From Poecilobothrus nobilitatus (taxonomy: Eukaryota; Arthropoda; Insecta; Diptera; Dolichopodidae): 64,000 nucleotides of DNA. Shown here piece after piece: positions 1 to 12,063 of this stretch. Position numbers and translations under genes: made by a program. Location: NCBI GenBank assembly GCA_947095535.1, contig OX352774.1:39510496-39574495 (forward strand), read 5' to 3'. The notes beneath the pieces are model-generated. The model worked only from the letters and a program-made list of their open reading frames with translations, made no database searches and was not told the DNA's origin. How positions within the stretch are numbered: the first letter of the stretch is position 1; each line of letters begins with the position of its first letter.

Positions 1-1311
1 GTATATCTATCACATAAAGCTATAAAATAAAGGATTAATATAAACCAAAGTAAAGGAATAAAATATAATAAAAATTCAAAGTGAAGTATAAATATAAAAA
101 AAATACCTAATAAATAGAAAAACCATATAAAGAAACAAACATTTTTTTAGACCAAAAAAAAAAAAAAAGCAGATTTCTTGAATTTTGTAAATTTTTCTTG
201 ATTTACAGATCAAAACAGGATTTATGATTGTAAAACAGGATATTATTTATATTAAATTAAAATAATAATTTTAAAATATAAATTAATAGTAATAAGTTTT
301 TATATTATTTAAATTAATAAATAGAAGAATAAATTTTAGTTTTGATTAAATCTTATTTTAATTAAAATATGTGACCTTGGAAAAAAAAAAAAAAAAGAAA
401 AAGTTAATGATTTTTGTATATTTATGGATATTTACTTAATTATCTTTTTCTTTACATATTATTAATATTATATAGTTAAATTAATGGTTTAATATTCATT
501 AATAGTTCTGTTGGAATACATATATATCAGAATCTCTTTTTATGCGGCTGGAACAATGTATTATCTAATGGAACTTTTAAGATAAAAATATTAATTATTT
601 TTAGATTTACCATACAGTTATAAGTTATTTTTTTTGTTCAAAATATTAAGAATATTCCACTTCCCTTTAGGTTTAGGAATATGAAAAATTAAAATTTGTT
701 AAATAATAGTTTTCCACATTTTATTGTTCAAGTGTCCCAAAATTAAAGAAAAACATTAAAATTTAGGTAGCAATTTAATTAAAATTTATAGATCTAGAGC
801 CGAGTAATCAAAGGCTTAGCGAAACTAATGATTCTAGAAACTGAATCTTATGATCAATTAAATCATAAGACTTATGTTCCTAATAGATGTGAAAAGGGGA
901 AAATAAAACACTAATTAAGATAAAAATCGATTGATTGAATTGAAAAAACTTGATATGAATTTGAAGAAAATTTTTTTATTTAATTTTCATCTATTAAAAA
1001 ATAAATACGTAAATATACCATAAATTTATACATACTGTATAATGAGGAAATTCAATTTTCTTTTTAACATTGATAGAAAAACAATAATAAATTTTTATTT
1101 TATTATTAATAATTTTAAATTTGAATTGATCATTTAATTTTTGTTTTAGAAAAGAAATCTATCTCCCATGATTCATTGTTTAAGCAAGTTTTTGCTTAAC
1201 AAAAAACTAAACTTAATCTTCTTATTAAAATTTTTTTTCAAATAAAATAAATATGTCAATATATATGCACACATTTACCATAAAAATGACAGCAAAAAAA
1301 AAAAAAAAAAA
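1..1311. other. AT-rich sequence without recognised genes
   Basis: I see only very AT-rich sequence with poly-A and poly-T runs and no coding exon. One short stretch near 800-850 (GTAATCAAAGGCTTAGC...ACTAATGATTC) resembles 33465-33510, so it is probably a fragment of a dispersed repeat. No ends could be defined for it. Confidence 0.6.
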
Positions 1312-1745
1312 TAGTTTCGAAGTAAGTTGAAGTTGAATCAAGTTTCTTTAGAGAGAGAAAAAAAACTTTTACAAATTTTTAGAAAAATTCAAAAAATTCA
1401 ATTTTAAAAGAATTCAAAATTTCATATAAAAAAAATATACGCCCGAATAAGTTCGTAACTTTTATCCAAAATAATGAATTCAACATTAGATATAGATATG
1501 TTTTTTTTCTTTACATATATATGTCATAAAATTTTATATTATATATGTCAATAAAATAAATAGTTCTGAACTAAAAGTTCAAGTTGAATCTACTTTCTTT
1601 AGAGAGAGAAAAATAAATTTCACACTTTTTAGGAAAAATGAGAGAATCTAAAATTTCATATAAAAATATACGCGTCCATGATTTCGGAACTTCTATCCGA
1701 AAGAATGAATTCAACATTAGATATTGATATGTTTTATATCTTTAC
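1312..1745. repeat. Diverged tandem repeat pair, period about 251 bp
   Basis: Two related blocks run at about 1312-1515 and 1560-1745. Both contain a GTTGAATC..TTTCTTTAGAGAGAGAAA segment, then AAAATTTCATATAAAAA, a TATACGC stretch, and GAATGAATTCAACATTAGATAT.GATATG. The GAGAGAGA marker recurs 251 bp apart. The blocks differ at many bases and by small indels, so this is an old duplication or two copies of an unclassified repeat. No coding potential is visible. Confidence 0.65.
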
Positions 1746-2002
1746 TATACTGTTAATATAAAAGCTTTATTTAAGTAAGTAAGTTATTAAGTAAAGAACA
1801 TGAAAAAAAGAAGCCTTTTTGTTTTAAATACATGCACCTCTACATGTACATACATATAACCAAACTTATAAGGGCCTTATTCAATATTTTAATATCTAGA
1901 TCAATCTAATCAAAGGATTATTTAAGGTGATCAATGCCAATGTGAACTTTCCGGTTAAATATGAAATTTTTTCTATAACGGTATATATGTTGACATTGGA
2001 TC

Positions 2003-2121
2003 GAATGCATAAAATATGAGTTTCAACTCAAATCTTATTTTTTCAAACAAAATCTACACTTGAACTCGTAGTTTTTGTTTGAAAATGTGAAAGTTGAGTT
2101 CTAGTTGAATTTTATGCATTC
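2003..2121. mobile_element. Palindromic (fold-back) MITE, 119 bp
   Basis: The element begins GAATGCATAAAAT and ends ATTTTATGCATTC, an inverted repeat. The palindrome continues inward imperfectly: GAGTTTCAACTCAA pairs with GTTGAGTTCTAGTTGAA, and TTTTTTCAAAC with GTTTGAAAA. The whole unit could fold into one long hairpin. It has no reading frame, so it would depend on a transposase supplied elsewhere. A second copy of the same sequence occurs near 46.1/48.2 kb, where another element splits it. That second copy supports a dispersed family rather than a chance palindrome. Superfamily and target-site duplication could not be determined. Confidence 0.65.
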
Positions 2122-2124
2122 CAC

Positions 2125-3180
2125 CCTTTTTATTGTGTAGTAGAACCATCTGGAAGGATTTTTTGTTTTTATTTTTTGAATTTTATAAAACTTTTTATTT
2201 ATATCTATTTATTAAAGTTATGTATTAAATATAAATTCAAAGCATGTAATCAAATCAGAAAGAAAATTAAATTAACTGAATGAATGGTTTTAATTTTCGT
2301 GAATTTAAATTTTAATATTTATTAAAAATCCAAAAAAAAAAATAAAACTTCAATGTTATAATAATTATTATTTACAAAAACAAAAAACACAAAAAAAAAA
2401 AAATATTTAATTTAAAATATTCGAAATATTTTACCAAGTTTTCACCACAAAAAAAAAAAAAAAAACAATAATAATAATAATAATAAAGAATAATAAAAAT
2501 CAGTATTTAATAAAATTATTAAAATATTCATTAAAAATAATCAAATGATTAATTAATTCATTCATTCACTCTTTATATTAACATAAACATTATAAAATAA
2601 TGTATGTATATATGTTAATAAATAAATAATAATACATAAATACATGAATATATAAGTTTTTGATTTTTCCATACACCATTCAAACAAATTTTTACAACTA
2701 TTAAAAAAATTAAATTATAAATGATGGAAAAAAAAAAAATTAAAATGATGCCTTAACAAGACAAGAAGAGTGAAAAAATTTTCATTCATTTCTATTTCAT
2801 TCCATTCCACTTCAATCCATTTCAATCCATTCGATTCGATACGATTGAATTCAAATTTAATTATTTGAAAGTACAAGTTCATTCAAGTGATTGAATAGTT
2901 CAAGTTCAATTATTCATGTACTTGAATGTTATTAAATAAATTACAAGTATATGTATTAGAAAAAAAAAAAAATAGTTTTAAAAATGTTTAAGGGTTAAAC
3001 ATTTTTATTTAATATACCTACATTTGATTAACTTTTATTGTTTTTTGAAAAATTAAATTAATTTAATTGAATTAAATTAAATTTGGGGAAAAACAATAAC
3101 TGAATATTAAATATTGTTTATTCTCTTTAATATAAAATTAAAATGTTTAAATGTTTTCATCTTAAAATATTTTAATTTTT
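2125..3180. other. AT-rich spacer with TTCATT/TTCAAT-type low-complexity sequence
   Basis: No gene is seen. Around 2780-2930 the sequence is built from degenerate ATTCATT, TTCCATTCC, TTCAATCCA and TTCAAGTT words, a local low-complexity patch. The remainder is poly-A and AAT-type simple sequence. Confidence 0.55.
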
Positions 3181-3182
3181 TT

Positions 3183-4763
3183 ATACCCGTACGATAGGAT
3201 CGGGTATAATAAAATTACTCCTCCGTTTGTAACACCTCGAAATAAGCGAGCTAGATATACCTTCAAAGGTATGGATCGGATCAGAAAAAAATTCTAAGAC
3301 TTTTGAGCCATGTCCGTCCGTCCTTCCGTCCGTCCGTCAACACGCTAACTCAAAAACTAAGAAAGCTAGAATCTTGAAATTTACACAAAATATTCTGGGA
3401 GTAATTTGTAGGTTCCCTATTTTTTTTGGTTGAGTTTGGACCAAGCCTTAGGGTAGCTCTCGAACACCTAACTTTTAGATCCCCACATTTTTTTTGCAAT
3501 AGAGCTATAAAATTTTAACTACTGATAGATCTCACAAAAATATTAATTTTAGTTTTAATAACTTTTTTTTGTAGCCCCACCCGTTACGGAGCTACAGCTC
3601 CCCAAAGGTTCAAAAAAGCTCTATATTTAAATTGTTATAGCACAAGTTGTATAAGGTATATCTTCATTTTGAAAACGCCAAACAATTACTACTTTTATTA
3701 GCTTTAAAAGTATATATACAATAAATATATATTTGTCTCATATGGTGTCTTAATTTACCGTTATGTGAAACTCAAATTTTGCAAAATCCTTTAACCGTTC
3801 TATCTTCTTAACGGTTTAAGTTGGAAACTTAAACTTCTGAAATTTTGACAGAAGTTAGATCTTTGAAAATAAGTATGAGTCATTTCAGAAATTTTTTTTG
3901 TATCACCCCCCGTTTAGGAGCTGTAAGGGGTCAAAAACTGAAAATTTCCTATTTTTAAACACCTGTAACGTGAACACCTGTTAAAATTTTTTTGAAGTCA
4001 TACACAAAAATTAAAGCTCCAACATTATACTCTTATTTCTGTTAACAACTTTTTTTAATAATATAGGGTTACTTTATAATTGACGAAAGTGTTACTTGAT
4101 TTTTTCAAATTTTCTAACAAATTTCTTTAACGAATTTTTTCCATTTTGTTTTACTCGATAATTTGAAATTGTTGAGGATATAATGCGTAGTACATAAAAA
4201 TGTAAATAAATAAAGAACATAACGGTTGCTTGAAGAATTTTTATTTATATGATATTAATATATATACATACTTATATAATATCATGTTTATTTACATATC
4301 GTATATGTCACTAGTGAATGAATGATAAGAGTATAGATGTATATTATATAGCGCCGTATTTACATACATATATGTATTTTATTGTACTTATAAGAAATTA
4401 TTCTGTCAATGGAATATTTAAATATAATATAATATAATATTTAAAATTATATTTACTATTTTGTACTAAGTAAATTTAATTTACCGCTTAGTATTAAATG
4501 GTACTATAGAATATTTGAAAAAGTTTTGGATTGATAATCATTATGTGAAAGGTTAGAATCTGCTTTTGAAGAATGTACATATAAACATATAGTTTGAATA
4601 TATGTACAACTCATAGTTCTAGAAATTATAAAATTCACTCAAATTATTTTAAAATACTAAAATATTAAAAAAATAATATTGTGAGCAGAGTGACAGGCTG
4701 TGAACATACTAACGGTTCGTACGGGTATCTAAGAGTTGACAAAGGCAACTGTATTCTTCCTCG
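3183..4763. mobile_element. Family A DINE-1-like element with internal family B sequence
   Basis: The left end is a hairpin, ATACCCG..CGGGTAT at 3183-3207. It is followed by TTTGTAACACCTCGA, AGGTATGGATCGG and a (GTCC)n run at about 3311-3340. The right end, about 4715-4763, carries the family terminus (ACGGGTATCTAAGAGTTGACA...CTTCCTCG). This resembles INE-1/DINE-1 non-autonomous Helentron-type elements, which pair a terminal stem-loop with a GTCY microsatellite; the assignment is by architecture and remembered similarity. Between about 3535 and 4165 the sequence switches to family B (GTAGCCCCACCCGTTACGGAGCTACAG, TTTACCGTTATGTGAAA). It is therefore a chimera or a nested insertion. No reading frame is present. 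Confidence 0.7.
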
Positions 4764-5251
4764 TTTTTAAATAATTATAAATTTATTTTTCATAGTTTTT
4801 AGTTGCCTTGATGAAATCGGTTCGCATGACTTATAATCAATTCAAGTCACTCTTAGAATAAATCAGATTTACATTGACGAAATATTGTAAGAGAATAAAT
4901 TTCTTGAACAAAAATTATTTATAAATATCAGTTTCTATCGGAAACTATTTATCGTGTACGTAATTGTTTAGGCACACTAGATAGAAAATACATTAGTATA
5001 AAATAACTAACACATGTTGGATCAAAATTTAGTTGTACGCTTTGTAAATTTTAAAATTTTAAATGTTGTATTGTACCGTTTTTTTTGTCATAAATATATA
5101 TATAAATGTCCCACAAAGTATTGTGCTAGGCCTAATCCTGTACAACATCTACACTTTCGATCTTCCAAACTAAATTATTGTCTATTGTTAACATTTTTAT
5201 GAACTAAAAACTAAAATTGAAATTAAGTTAAAAACGATCAAAATTGTTTTG

Positions 5252-5276
5252 ATGTTATGTTATGTTATGTTATGTT
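5252..5276. repeat. (ATGTT)5 microsatellite
   Basis: Five perfect ATGTT units lie about 30 bp upstream of a reverse-transcriptase relic. A second (ATGTT)4 run lies at 6804-6823. Confidence 0.9.
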
Positions 5277-5306
5277 AATGCTAATGTTATTAATATAATT
5301 GGGACC

Positions 5307-5460
5307 ACTAAATATATTGGCATATTTTTAGATACGAAACTAACTTCTAGGAAACATATAAAAGAAGTTGTAAATCAAACTAGTAGATGTGTCTTAAAAA
5401 CATCTTAGCCTTTACTGAACAAAATCTCATTCTTTCCACTTGACAATAAGAAGGATTGCA
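5307..5460 (+). pseudogene. LINE reverse-transcriptase relic (Jockey-like C-terminal part)
   Basis: One frame reads KYIGIFLDTKLTSRKHIKEV, then VNQTSRCVLKT, a stop codon, then PLLNKISFFPL. The pattern [KY][LI]G[IV].LD.KL....HI..V...T......L.PLL is typical of the end of the palm and start of the thumb in Jockey-superfamily non-LTR reverse transcriptases. Only about 50 codons remain, with an in-frame TAG, and neither the catalytic motif nor an endonuclease is visible, so the copy is dead. The family is recognised by pattern only; the exact clade is uncertain. Confidence 0.6.
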
Positions 5461-5674
5461 GCAGTAAATTACAATTCTCCTAAAATAAAGATTCTTAAGA
5501 TTGTATATCAAGATGAATATGATTGTATAAGAGAATGGATATTAAAATTTCTTTTATTTCTTTAAAAATTTGATTTTAATTAGTTTTTCTAATCAATATT
5601 TGCGTATAAGCCAAAGTCAAGTCTCTGCGCCAAACACACATTATTTTAGCAGCACATTATTTTAGATTTAAAAA
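5461..5674. other. AT-rich spacer, nothing recognised
   Basis: This links the LINE relic to a family B fragment. I see no gene or repeat structure in it. Confidence 0.5.
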
Positions 5675-5890
5675 TCAGTGTCAAAATTATACAAAATTTT
5701 TGAAGTTTAGTATTTACACATTTTTAGTATTTTACATTTACCGTTATCTGAAGAGAAAATTTTCCAGTTGCTGAAATTTTGCGAAAAGTGACCTCAGATT
5801 TTACCTCTCGCTGTTTAAGAGCTAATGAAATTTGTCAGTAATAAATTAAAAATTCTAAACTTTTTAAGGCACAAATTAACCCCGCCTTCT
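5675..5890. mobile_element. Family B element fragment
   Basis: The sequence CAAAATTATACAAAATTTTTGAAGTTTAGTATT, then TTTACCGTTATCTGAAGAGAAAATTTT, matches the interior of family B copies at 45.5 kb and 58.1 kb in this window. Neither the hairpin end nor the AAGGTAGAATGTAA end is present, so it is a truncated internal piece. Confidence 0.55.
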
Positions 5891-6510
5891 GACTAAATAG
5901 AAAATGGAATCCATATATTAAAAAAAATTTTTAAATAAAATCTTTGGTATAACTCTTAATGTTAAGTTCTTTCAAATTAAAGTTAATTTTCATTTTATAT
6001 TCAATTATCAATTTATTTTTGGAGCAAACAAAATATTTCTAAAGAGTCTTCCATTCATCATTCAATTCATTCAATCATAAATGCAGAGTAAACACATATT
6101 CTGCAATTCAATTCAAATCCTGGCTTTTAAATATTTATATACTTGAGACAATTGAATATTTTTTTTTATTTTACATTTTCTATTTTTTTTTTATTTTCTA
6201 TTTTAAGTTTTATGTGAAGAATTTTTTATCAGGCAGAAATTCTTATAAAAAATTCCTAATGTTTTTTTTTAATTGTGAAAAAAAATCCTTTTTTTTTCCT
6301 TAAAACTAGTTTTATATAACGTCAAATTTCACAATATACCAATTCAATTTTTCTAAATCTTTATTTTAGATTACAATGGTACTGTACTGTTTATCCAGGG
6401 ATTGAATAAATTCTTGTGGTCTGCAATAATCACAGAAACTTTATTTTTTTGTTTGCCCTTTTTTTTTGTAATTTTTGGATGGTATGATGGTTTTTAAAGT
6501 TTCTATATAC

Positions 6511-6566
6511 AGTTTTTGGCATCGTTCCAAATGTTTAAAGTTTTTGGCATCGTTCCAAATGTTTCC
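6511..6566. repeat. 28-bp tandem duplication
   Basis: The 28-bp unit beginning AGTTTTTGGCATCGTTCC occurs twice in direct succession, at 6511 and 6539, differing only at the end. It is a small local duplication of recent appearance. Confidence 0.85.
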
Positions 6567-6803
6567 AATTTCAATAAATGAAAATGTTCAAAGTTTGAAA
6601 TTTTTTGTTTAGTTTTTTTTAGTCCAAATTAAAACAGAAACATGAGAAAAAAATGATATATCCTATAGGAAATTTGATATAGGATACAACAATAGGTAGT
6701 AGTTGCTTGTTAGTAAAATATTTACTATAAAATATTTTTATTTAGAAGTTATGGTATTTAGGTGAAAGTTAGATTTTTTATAATCCTATTAAGATTTTGA
6801 TTT

Positions 6804-6823
6804 ATGTTATGTTATGTTATGTT
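6804..6823. repeat. (ATGTT)4 microsatellite
   Basis: Four perfect ATGTT units, the same motif as at 5252-5276. Confidence 0.85.
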
Positions 6824-7217
6824 TTCAAAAAACATCTTTTACAGTTGCATTTAAGTAATTTAAGTATTAAAACTTTTACTTTGTTCTTAATATATTTCTA
6901 ACATGTTCGTAACTATCTTATCTATTTTCCTACACTCAAATTATATTAATACAAGTAAAAAGGTTTTTAGCTTCCATTATCCTTATAACTTAAGATAACA
7001 ATTGATCAAACATAAATATATTACGGGTTAAAAGAAAATTAAATGAAAAGAAAACAAAGTCCATGGTTGTATAACCTTTACCATATAGCGTTTTAATGCC
7101 GAACGACATTACATTAGAAAGAGTTAACAAAAAAATATACCTATTATAGGCTACAGTTTAAGTAAAAAATGGGATCATTCGAAAGAAAATAAATGTAGAA
7201 CTGTGAAAGGGTTATCT

Positions 7218-7535
7218 TTTTCAATATGATAAAGATATTTTCCAGACGCAATTTAAGCTAAAGAATTCAAATGATTCCATGATATATTATGTACTATATA
7301 ATGTCAAAGAATTCACCCAAACAGAAGTTTCTATCAACAAATTAGAAAGTTTTGGGCTGATGTAAATATAAAAGATAGAAGAATATTAAAAGATAGTTGT
7401 TTGGATAGAATTACAAATGCAAAAGTATTGAGAAGAATGGAAAAGTTAAAAGAAATTGTAAAGATAATAAAGCAAAAAAAACTTCAACTACTTTACTCAT
7501 GTAATCAGGCATCGAGACAAATATAGTACAAGAAA
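7218..7535 (+). pseudogene. RTE-like LINE reverse-transcriptase C-terminal relic
   Basis: Conceptual translation across several frameshifts gives MIKIFSRRNLS-RI, then YYVLYNVKEFTQTEVSINKL, ESFGLM, LDRITNAKVLRRM and EKLKEIVKIIKQKKLQ. This follows the pattern RNLSL..R......YV...LLYG.E.WTL......LE.FE.W and ...DR.TN..VLRR..K..E....IK.RKL.YLGH, which I associate with the C-terminal part of RTE/BovB-type and related insect LINE proteins. At least two frameshifts and several stops interrupt it, and the expected YLGH(I/V) ending is degenerate (LLYSC). It is a long-dead LINE copy. The clade name is an inference from remembered motifs. Confidence 0.6.
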
Positions 7536-7649
7536 GAAGAGGGCTAGTGAAAAATATCCTGATTTAAGAATCTTAGAGTATGGTTCACTAATTCAATATT
7601 TGATGGCACATATATGGCACTTAAAACAGAAGACAAGAAATGATTTTCT

Positions 7650-10340
7650 AGATTAAAATTTCATTTTGGGGTTTTTCTATTTTTTAGGCAATGCTCTAAC
7701 TGGAATTTGAACTTGAGATATCTCAACTAAAAGGAATATGACATAAGCACTGCATCATTAGTCTAAAACAAAATTTAAATTTTTATACAAAAATGTAATT
7801 TTTGAAAACAATAAATGAAAAAGTTAAAGTTTTACACAAATAATTGGTTACAGTTAATGATTATTTTGAAAATTAGTTGTATGAATGGATAAAGGAAGTA
7901 GTTATGCATTTATTATGTGAATCACAATTACAGACTATATGACCACTTTTACTTTATGAACAATATTAAAAAAAAAAAAAAAACAAAATATATTAATTGT
8001 TTATGTACATATTTATAAGGATTGTGTTTATTTTTCGTTTTTTGTTTTAATTTTAATTATAATTTGTATATCAATTTATGAAGGCGCCATTTACAATTTT
8101 AATTAAACTGTTGGTAATTGAATAGTACAAAAAATATATAGATAAAATATATACGTATATATACATATATATGAAAAAGAGATGATACTAGAAAAATTGT
8201 GACGATTTGTAAATAATTAAAAATTGTAATCGTAAACAGATAATTTAAGGATTACCACGGGCATTGAAAGTAGATTTTAATAATTAAGAATTGATGATGT
8301 TATTAATTTTAGAGTAGTCAGTACTGACTAAAAAGCTTTTAGCTTTATTTTATGCTTATAATTTTGAAGACTAAACAAATTGATAAAAAAAAAAATTACT
8401 TGAAATTATTATAAATGCATATGGAAATGTTTTGGTCCTAGAAGATTTTATAGTCACAAACTTGTTTTTTGGCTCATATATTTCATTAATAAAGTATTGC
8501 TTAATACGTATCAAAAATCTGGAGACATAATAAAAAGGGTAAAATTAACTCCAAATATATAGATTTGATTATGACATTGATATTTTTTTTTTAATTTGAA
8601 CAAGTAAGTTGGATAAAAAGAAGTTTTTAAAGTAAAATCATTATTCTCAATAAGAACTAAACAACCTTAATTAAGATGAAATTAAATAAATAAAAAAAAA
8701 AAAAAATGACGCGTCACACAGCTTGCACATAAACCGCGCCTGTATTAGGTTGTTTTAAATATGACTCCAGAAAATCTGTCAATATTATGATATGATTGAT
8801 ATATTTATGTCTGAGAAAAACTCTTTAAGAGTCAAGACCCTTTCTTAATTCTGACATTATTGAAAAATTAATGAATAAATGTATGAAGAGAGATTAATGG
8901 TTTTGATAATATACCTTTAAAGGTTTATCTATTATAATGGCCTCTGGATTCATTTTAAATCATCTCTTTCCATTTTAAAATAATATGAAATGGTTAGTGA
9001 TGATATCACTCAGTCTAAGTTTTTAAAGTTTAAATTTAGAGTTAGAATTTAGAGTTTTCTAAGTTTATTTCAAATTAAGACAGGGTTTCTTTTCTTGAAT
9101 AAAAATTAAAATACGACTGCCGTCAATTCTATTTTGAAAATTGTAACAATGTTTTGAAAAGAAAATTAATTCAGAAATTTTAAATTGCAAAATGATTTGA
9201 ATGATTTAAAGTAATTCCTTTTTAGCGATTCAAAATTGACTTTGAATGAAATTGAAATGAAATTGAAATGAAATTACTACAATTTAATAAAAAACCAAAG
9301 TTAAAAACTTCAAAAAAAATCTTTATTAAATCGTTTTTTTAGCAATTCATTGAAATTAATAAAATTATGTTTAAATATTTCCTAAATTTATTTTTTTTTT
9401 AAATGTAATTTACAATGAATACACATACATTTTCCTTCATGTATCCTATATAATACATAGATACTTTTTTTTTTAAATAATTCCCATAAGGTAATTAGCA
9501 TTAAAATGAATTTAATTGGTTCATTTATCGTTTGTTGTTTGAAAACAATAAAGGAAATCCTTAAAAAAAAAACTCCTTGATATGAGGTGCTATAAAAGAA
9601 TTTTAAATAAAAAAGCAAAAAAAAAAAAAACAAAAATTAGTACATTATACATGAAATTTTTTTTTTGTACAATATGTTGGTGTTGTGACGTTATATTTTT
9701 GTTACATGACGTATATTGAATTTAAAAATAATGTAAATAAAAGGGTATGAGGAAAATTTTCTCCTTTTATAACAAAGAATTGAATTTTAATGCTTGTACA
9801 TGTATAGAAAGTATTTCACTTTTACAAACGTGTAATTGATAACAGAAAATGCATTTAAGATAACCTATGTATTATAATAAAAGTGAATTAATTCATTTTG
9901 TTAATAGTTTTTGTTTTTTAAATAATAATAGAATTTTTAATAATAAATCATAATGTACCTATTCAAACTTTTTACAAATACCATATGTATTGAAAACTTT
10001 ACAAAATTATAGTAGTGGTTTGTTTAAGGTGAAATTAATTATGTTTTACCAAAAAGTCTTAAGTATGTTACAAGAGAATTTTTTTTTATTAATTAAATGT
10101 TTTCCTTTAATGTTAAAGAAATTTTTTTTTTTTAGATATTATGAGATATTGGTAAAAATCCTTTTTGAATTTTCATATTGAAAAGGATTGTTAAGGGGTT
10201 TAATAAAAATGTGCGAAATGTTTCTTTTTTTTTGTATTAGATTAGTTAGTTTAACTTTAATGTTATGTAAGATATAAAAAGTTTCAATAAATTAATTCAG
10301 ATCTAAACCTATATTTTTCATAAAAGAGATTCAATTTAAA
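7650..10340. other. AT-rich stretch without genes
   Basis: I find no exon, RNA gene or defined element here. Small features are a direct repeat of GAAATTGAAAT units near 9245-9275 and a short GC-richer patch at about 8707-8750 (ATGACGCGTCACACAGC...CCGCGCC) of unknown origin. Short frames at 9388-9633 and 9990-10181 are low-complexity F/K/L-rich and are not credible genes. Confidence 0.6.
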
Positions 10341-10344
10341 GAAA

Positions 10345-10386
10345 ATTCAATCAATCGCTGAAAGATTGTTCAGCGATTGTTTGAAT
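10345..10386. repeat. 18-bp-stem hairpin with 6-nt loop
   Basis: The left arm ATTCAATCAATCGCTGAA pairs with TTCAGCGATTGTTTGAAT across the loop AGATTG, with one mismatch in 18 positions. The central ten base pairs (AATCGCTGAA/TTCAGCGATT) are perfect and less AT-rich than the surroundings. It could be a tiny fold-back MITE remnant or a transcribed hairpin; there is no T-run terminator or promoter to decide. Confidence 0.75.
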
Positions 10387-11975
10387 TCTCTTATATTTAT
10401 TCTTTTAATTTATATTTGTAATTAAATAAATGTTTTTTTTTTTTTTACTTAATTTTTTAATTATAACTATCTTTTGACATTTTGTAATATCTACTAAATT
10501 TTGTAATACTCTACACACGATTTTTTTTTTTGTATTTCTTTAAGAGTGAATAAAAATAAAATAAAATAAATAAAAATAAAAATATCTTTTGATGTTAAGT
10601 AAATAAATATTGAATTCTTTTTGTAAATAAATATTAAATGAATTTAAAATTTTTTTTTCAACTTTTCTTAAGCTTTTTTTCCTTTTCGAAGAATAAATAA
10701 AATTATTTTTCACTTGCATTTTTTTATTGTTTCGCCTAAGTTTATGCAAAGCTGTCCAATTATGGAATATAAAGCTTTTAAATTATAACAGAGATATAGT
10801 GGTATTTTTAATAAAATTTCTGAATATTTTGTGATTTTTCTTTTAAATCTTTTTTTATTAAAACAAAAAAAAAAAGAAGAAAAATAAATTGTATTTTTTT
10901 TCTTCTTATTTAAATATTTTTCTGTAATTTTTAATTAAATTTTTCTATCATTTAATTTTCAATAGACCATTATAATGTTTTTGTTTGTTATTAGCTAATT
11001 TTATAAATAAATATAAATATATATATATATATATATATATTTTGTTTTATGAAATGAATCAAAACTTATTTAAAATGTTGAAAGAAAATTTGCAATATCC
11101 TTCGGCATTTAAACATTTTTTTTTTCATTGTCAGTGAGGCCATTTAAAATGACAAAAAAATATCCTTTCTTTTTTATGTTTAAATATGTTAGGTCTTCTA
11201 TATATAAGAGTTTACAACTTTAAAATGTCTTATTCGAGACTCTTGAATCCTAAATTTATAAAAAAAAACTTTTGCAAATGTTTTTTTGATATATTTTGTC
11301 TGTCAAATTATTTGTTTTCCATAAATTCTAACCTGTTATTATAGAAAAAAATTTTACATTCCACACAAGGACACGGTGTAGGTTTCTACACAAGGAGACG
11401 GTTTAGAATTCAATTACAGACTTACAAGTTGTTCAAATTCCATTAAATTGTGAAAAGATTGAAAGTATAAAAATGCAATAAAATTTCATTCTTTTAGGAA
11501 TATGATCAGTTCTTTTCTCTTATTAGGTGTTTTTTTTTAAATAAAAAGATGCTGCTATTGTTCCAGTAACCGTATAAAAATGCTAAACATTTTTTTTGGC
11601 AAGACATTATTTTTACAAAATTAATTTTTTTATTTTCTTTTAAATTGAAAATTAAGGAATAACTTTGTAAAAATTTTTGGCAAAATTTCAAAAAACTTAA
11701 GAAAATTGTTTTAAAAATAAAATAAATTTTTTAAAGAAAATTTGGTTGGAAAAAAACTATAGCTGTAATACTTGTATCCATCCATAACAATATCCAATAA
11801 CAATAATATAAAAAAATTTGACATTCAACAAAATTTGACATTAAAAGTGAAATTATTTTCAAGATTTCAGAAATTAAACATTAAAAATTATATAATATTG
11901 ATTATTATTTCGAATTGAGTTAAGAATTTATATTTATATTAAAACATTTAAATTCAATCAATTCAATCAAAATAG
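10387..11975. other. AT-rich stretch with (AT)n microsatellite
   Basis: An (AT)n run lies at about 11016-11041. At 11368-11403 two related words, CACACAAGGACACGGT and ACACAAGGAGACGGT, occur 25-30 bp apart. No exon, RNA gene or transposable element was recognised. The frames at 10540-10749 and 11506-11691 are low-complexity and unsupported. Confidence 0.5.
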
Positions 11976-12063
11976 GTTCTGGACAAAGTCATAGTTTATG
12001 TTATGGCGGAACTATTGGCATTAATGGATATTTTCGGAGTTCACAAACACGTAAAGAAAAAAG
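11976..12063 (+). CDS. Candidate coding exon, unrecognised protein
   Basis: A block of roughly 38-40% GC in DNA of about 20% GC is preceded by an AG (weak AT-rich acceptor context, CAATCAAAATAG) and followed by a consensus donor AAG|GTAAGT. Reading from the first base after the second G gives an open frame, VLDKVIVYV, then MAELLALMDIFGVHKHVKKK, ending in phase 1. The ATG at 12003 could be a start, or the exon could be internal; an alternative open frame exists. The donor phase fits the candidate exon at 16625, where the junction would make a valine codon. I do not recognise the protein. Evidence is composition, splice signals and phase only; two family B elements would lie in the intron. Confidence 0.35.
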
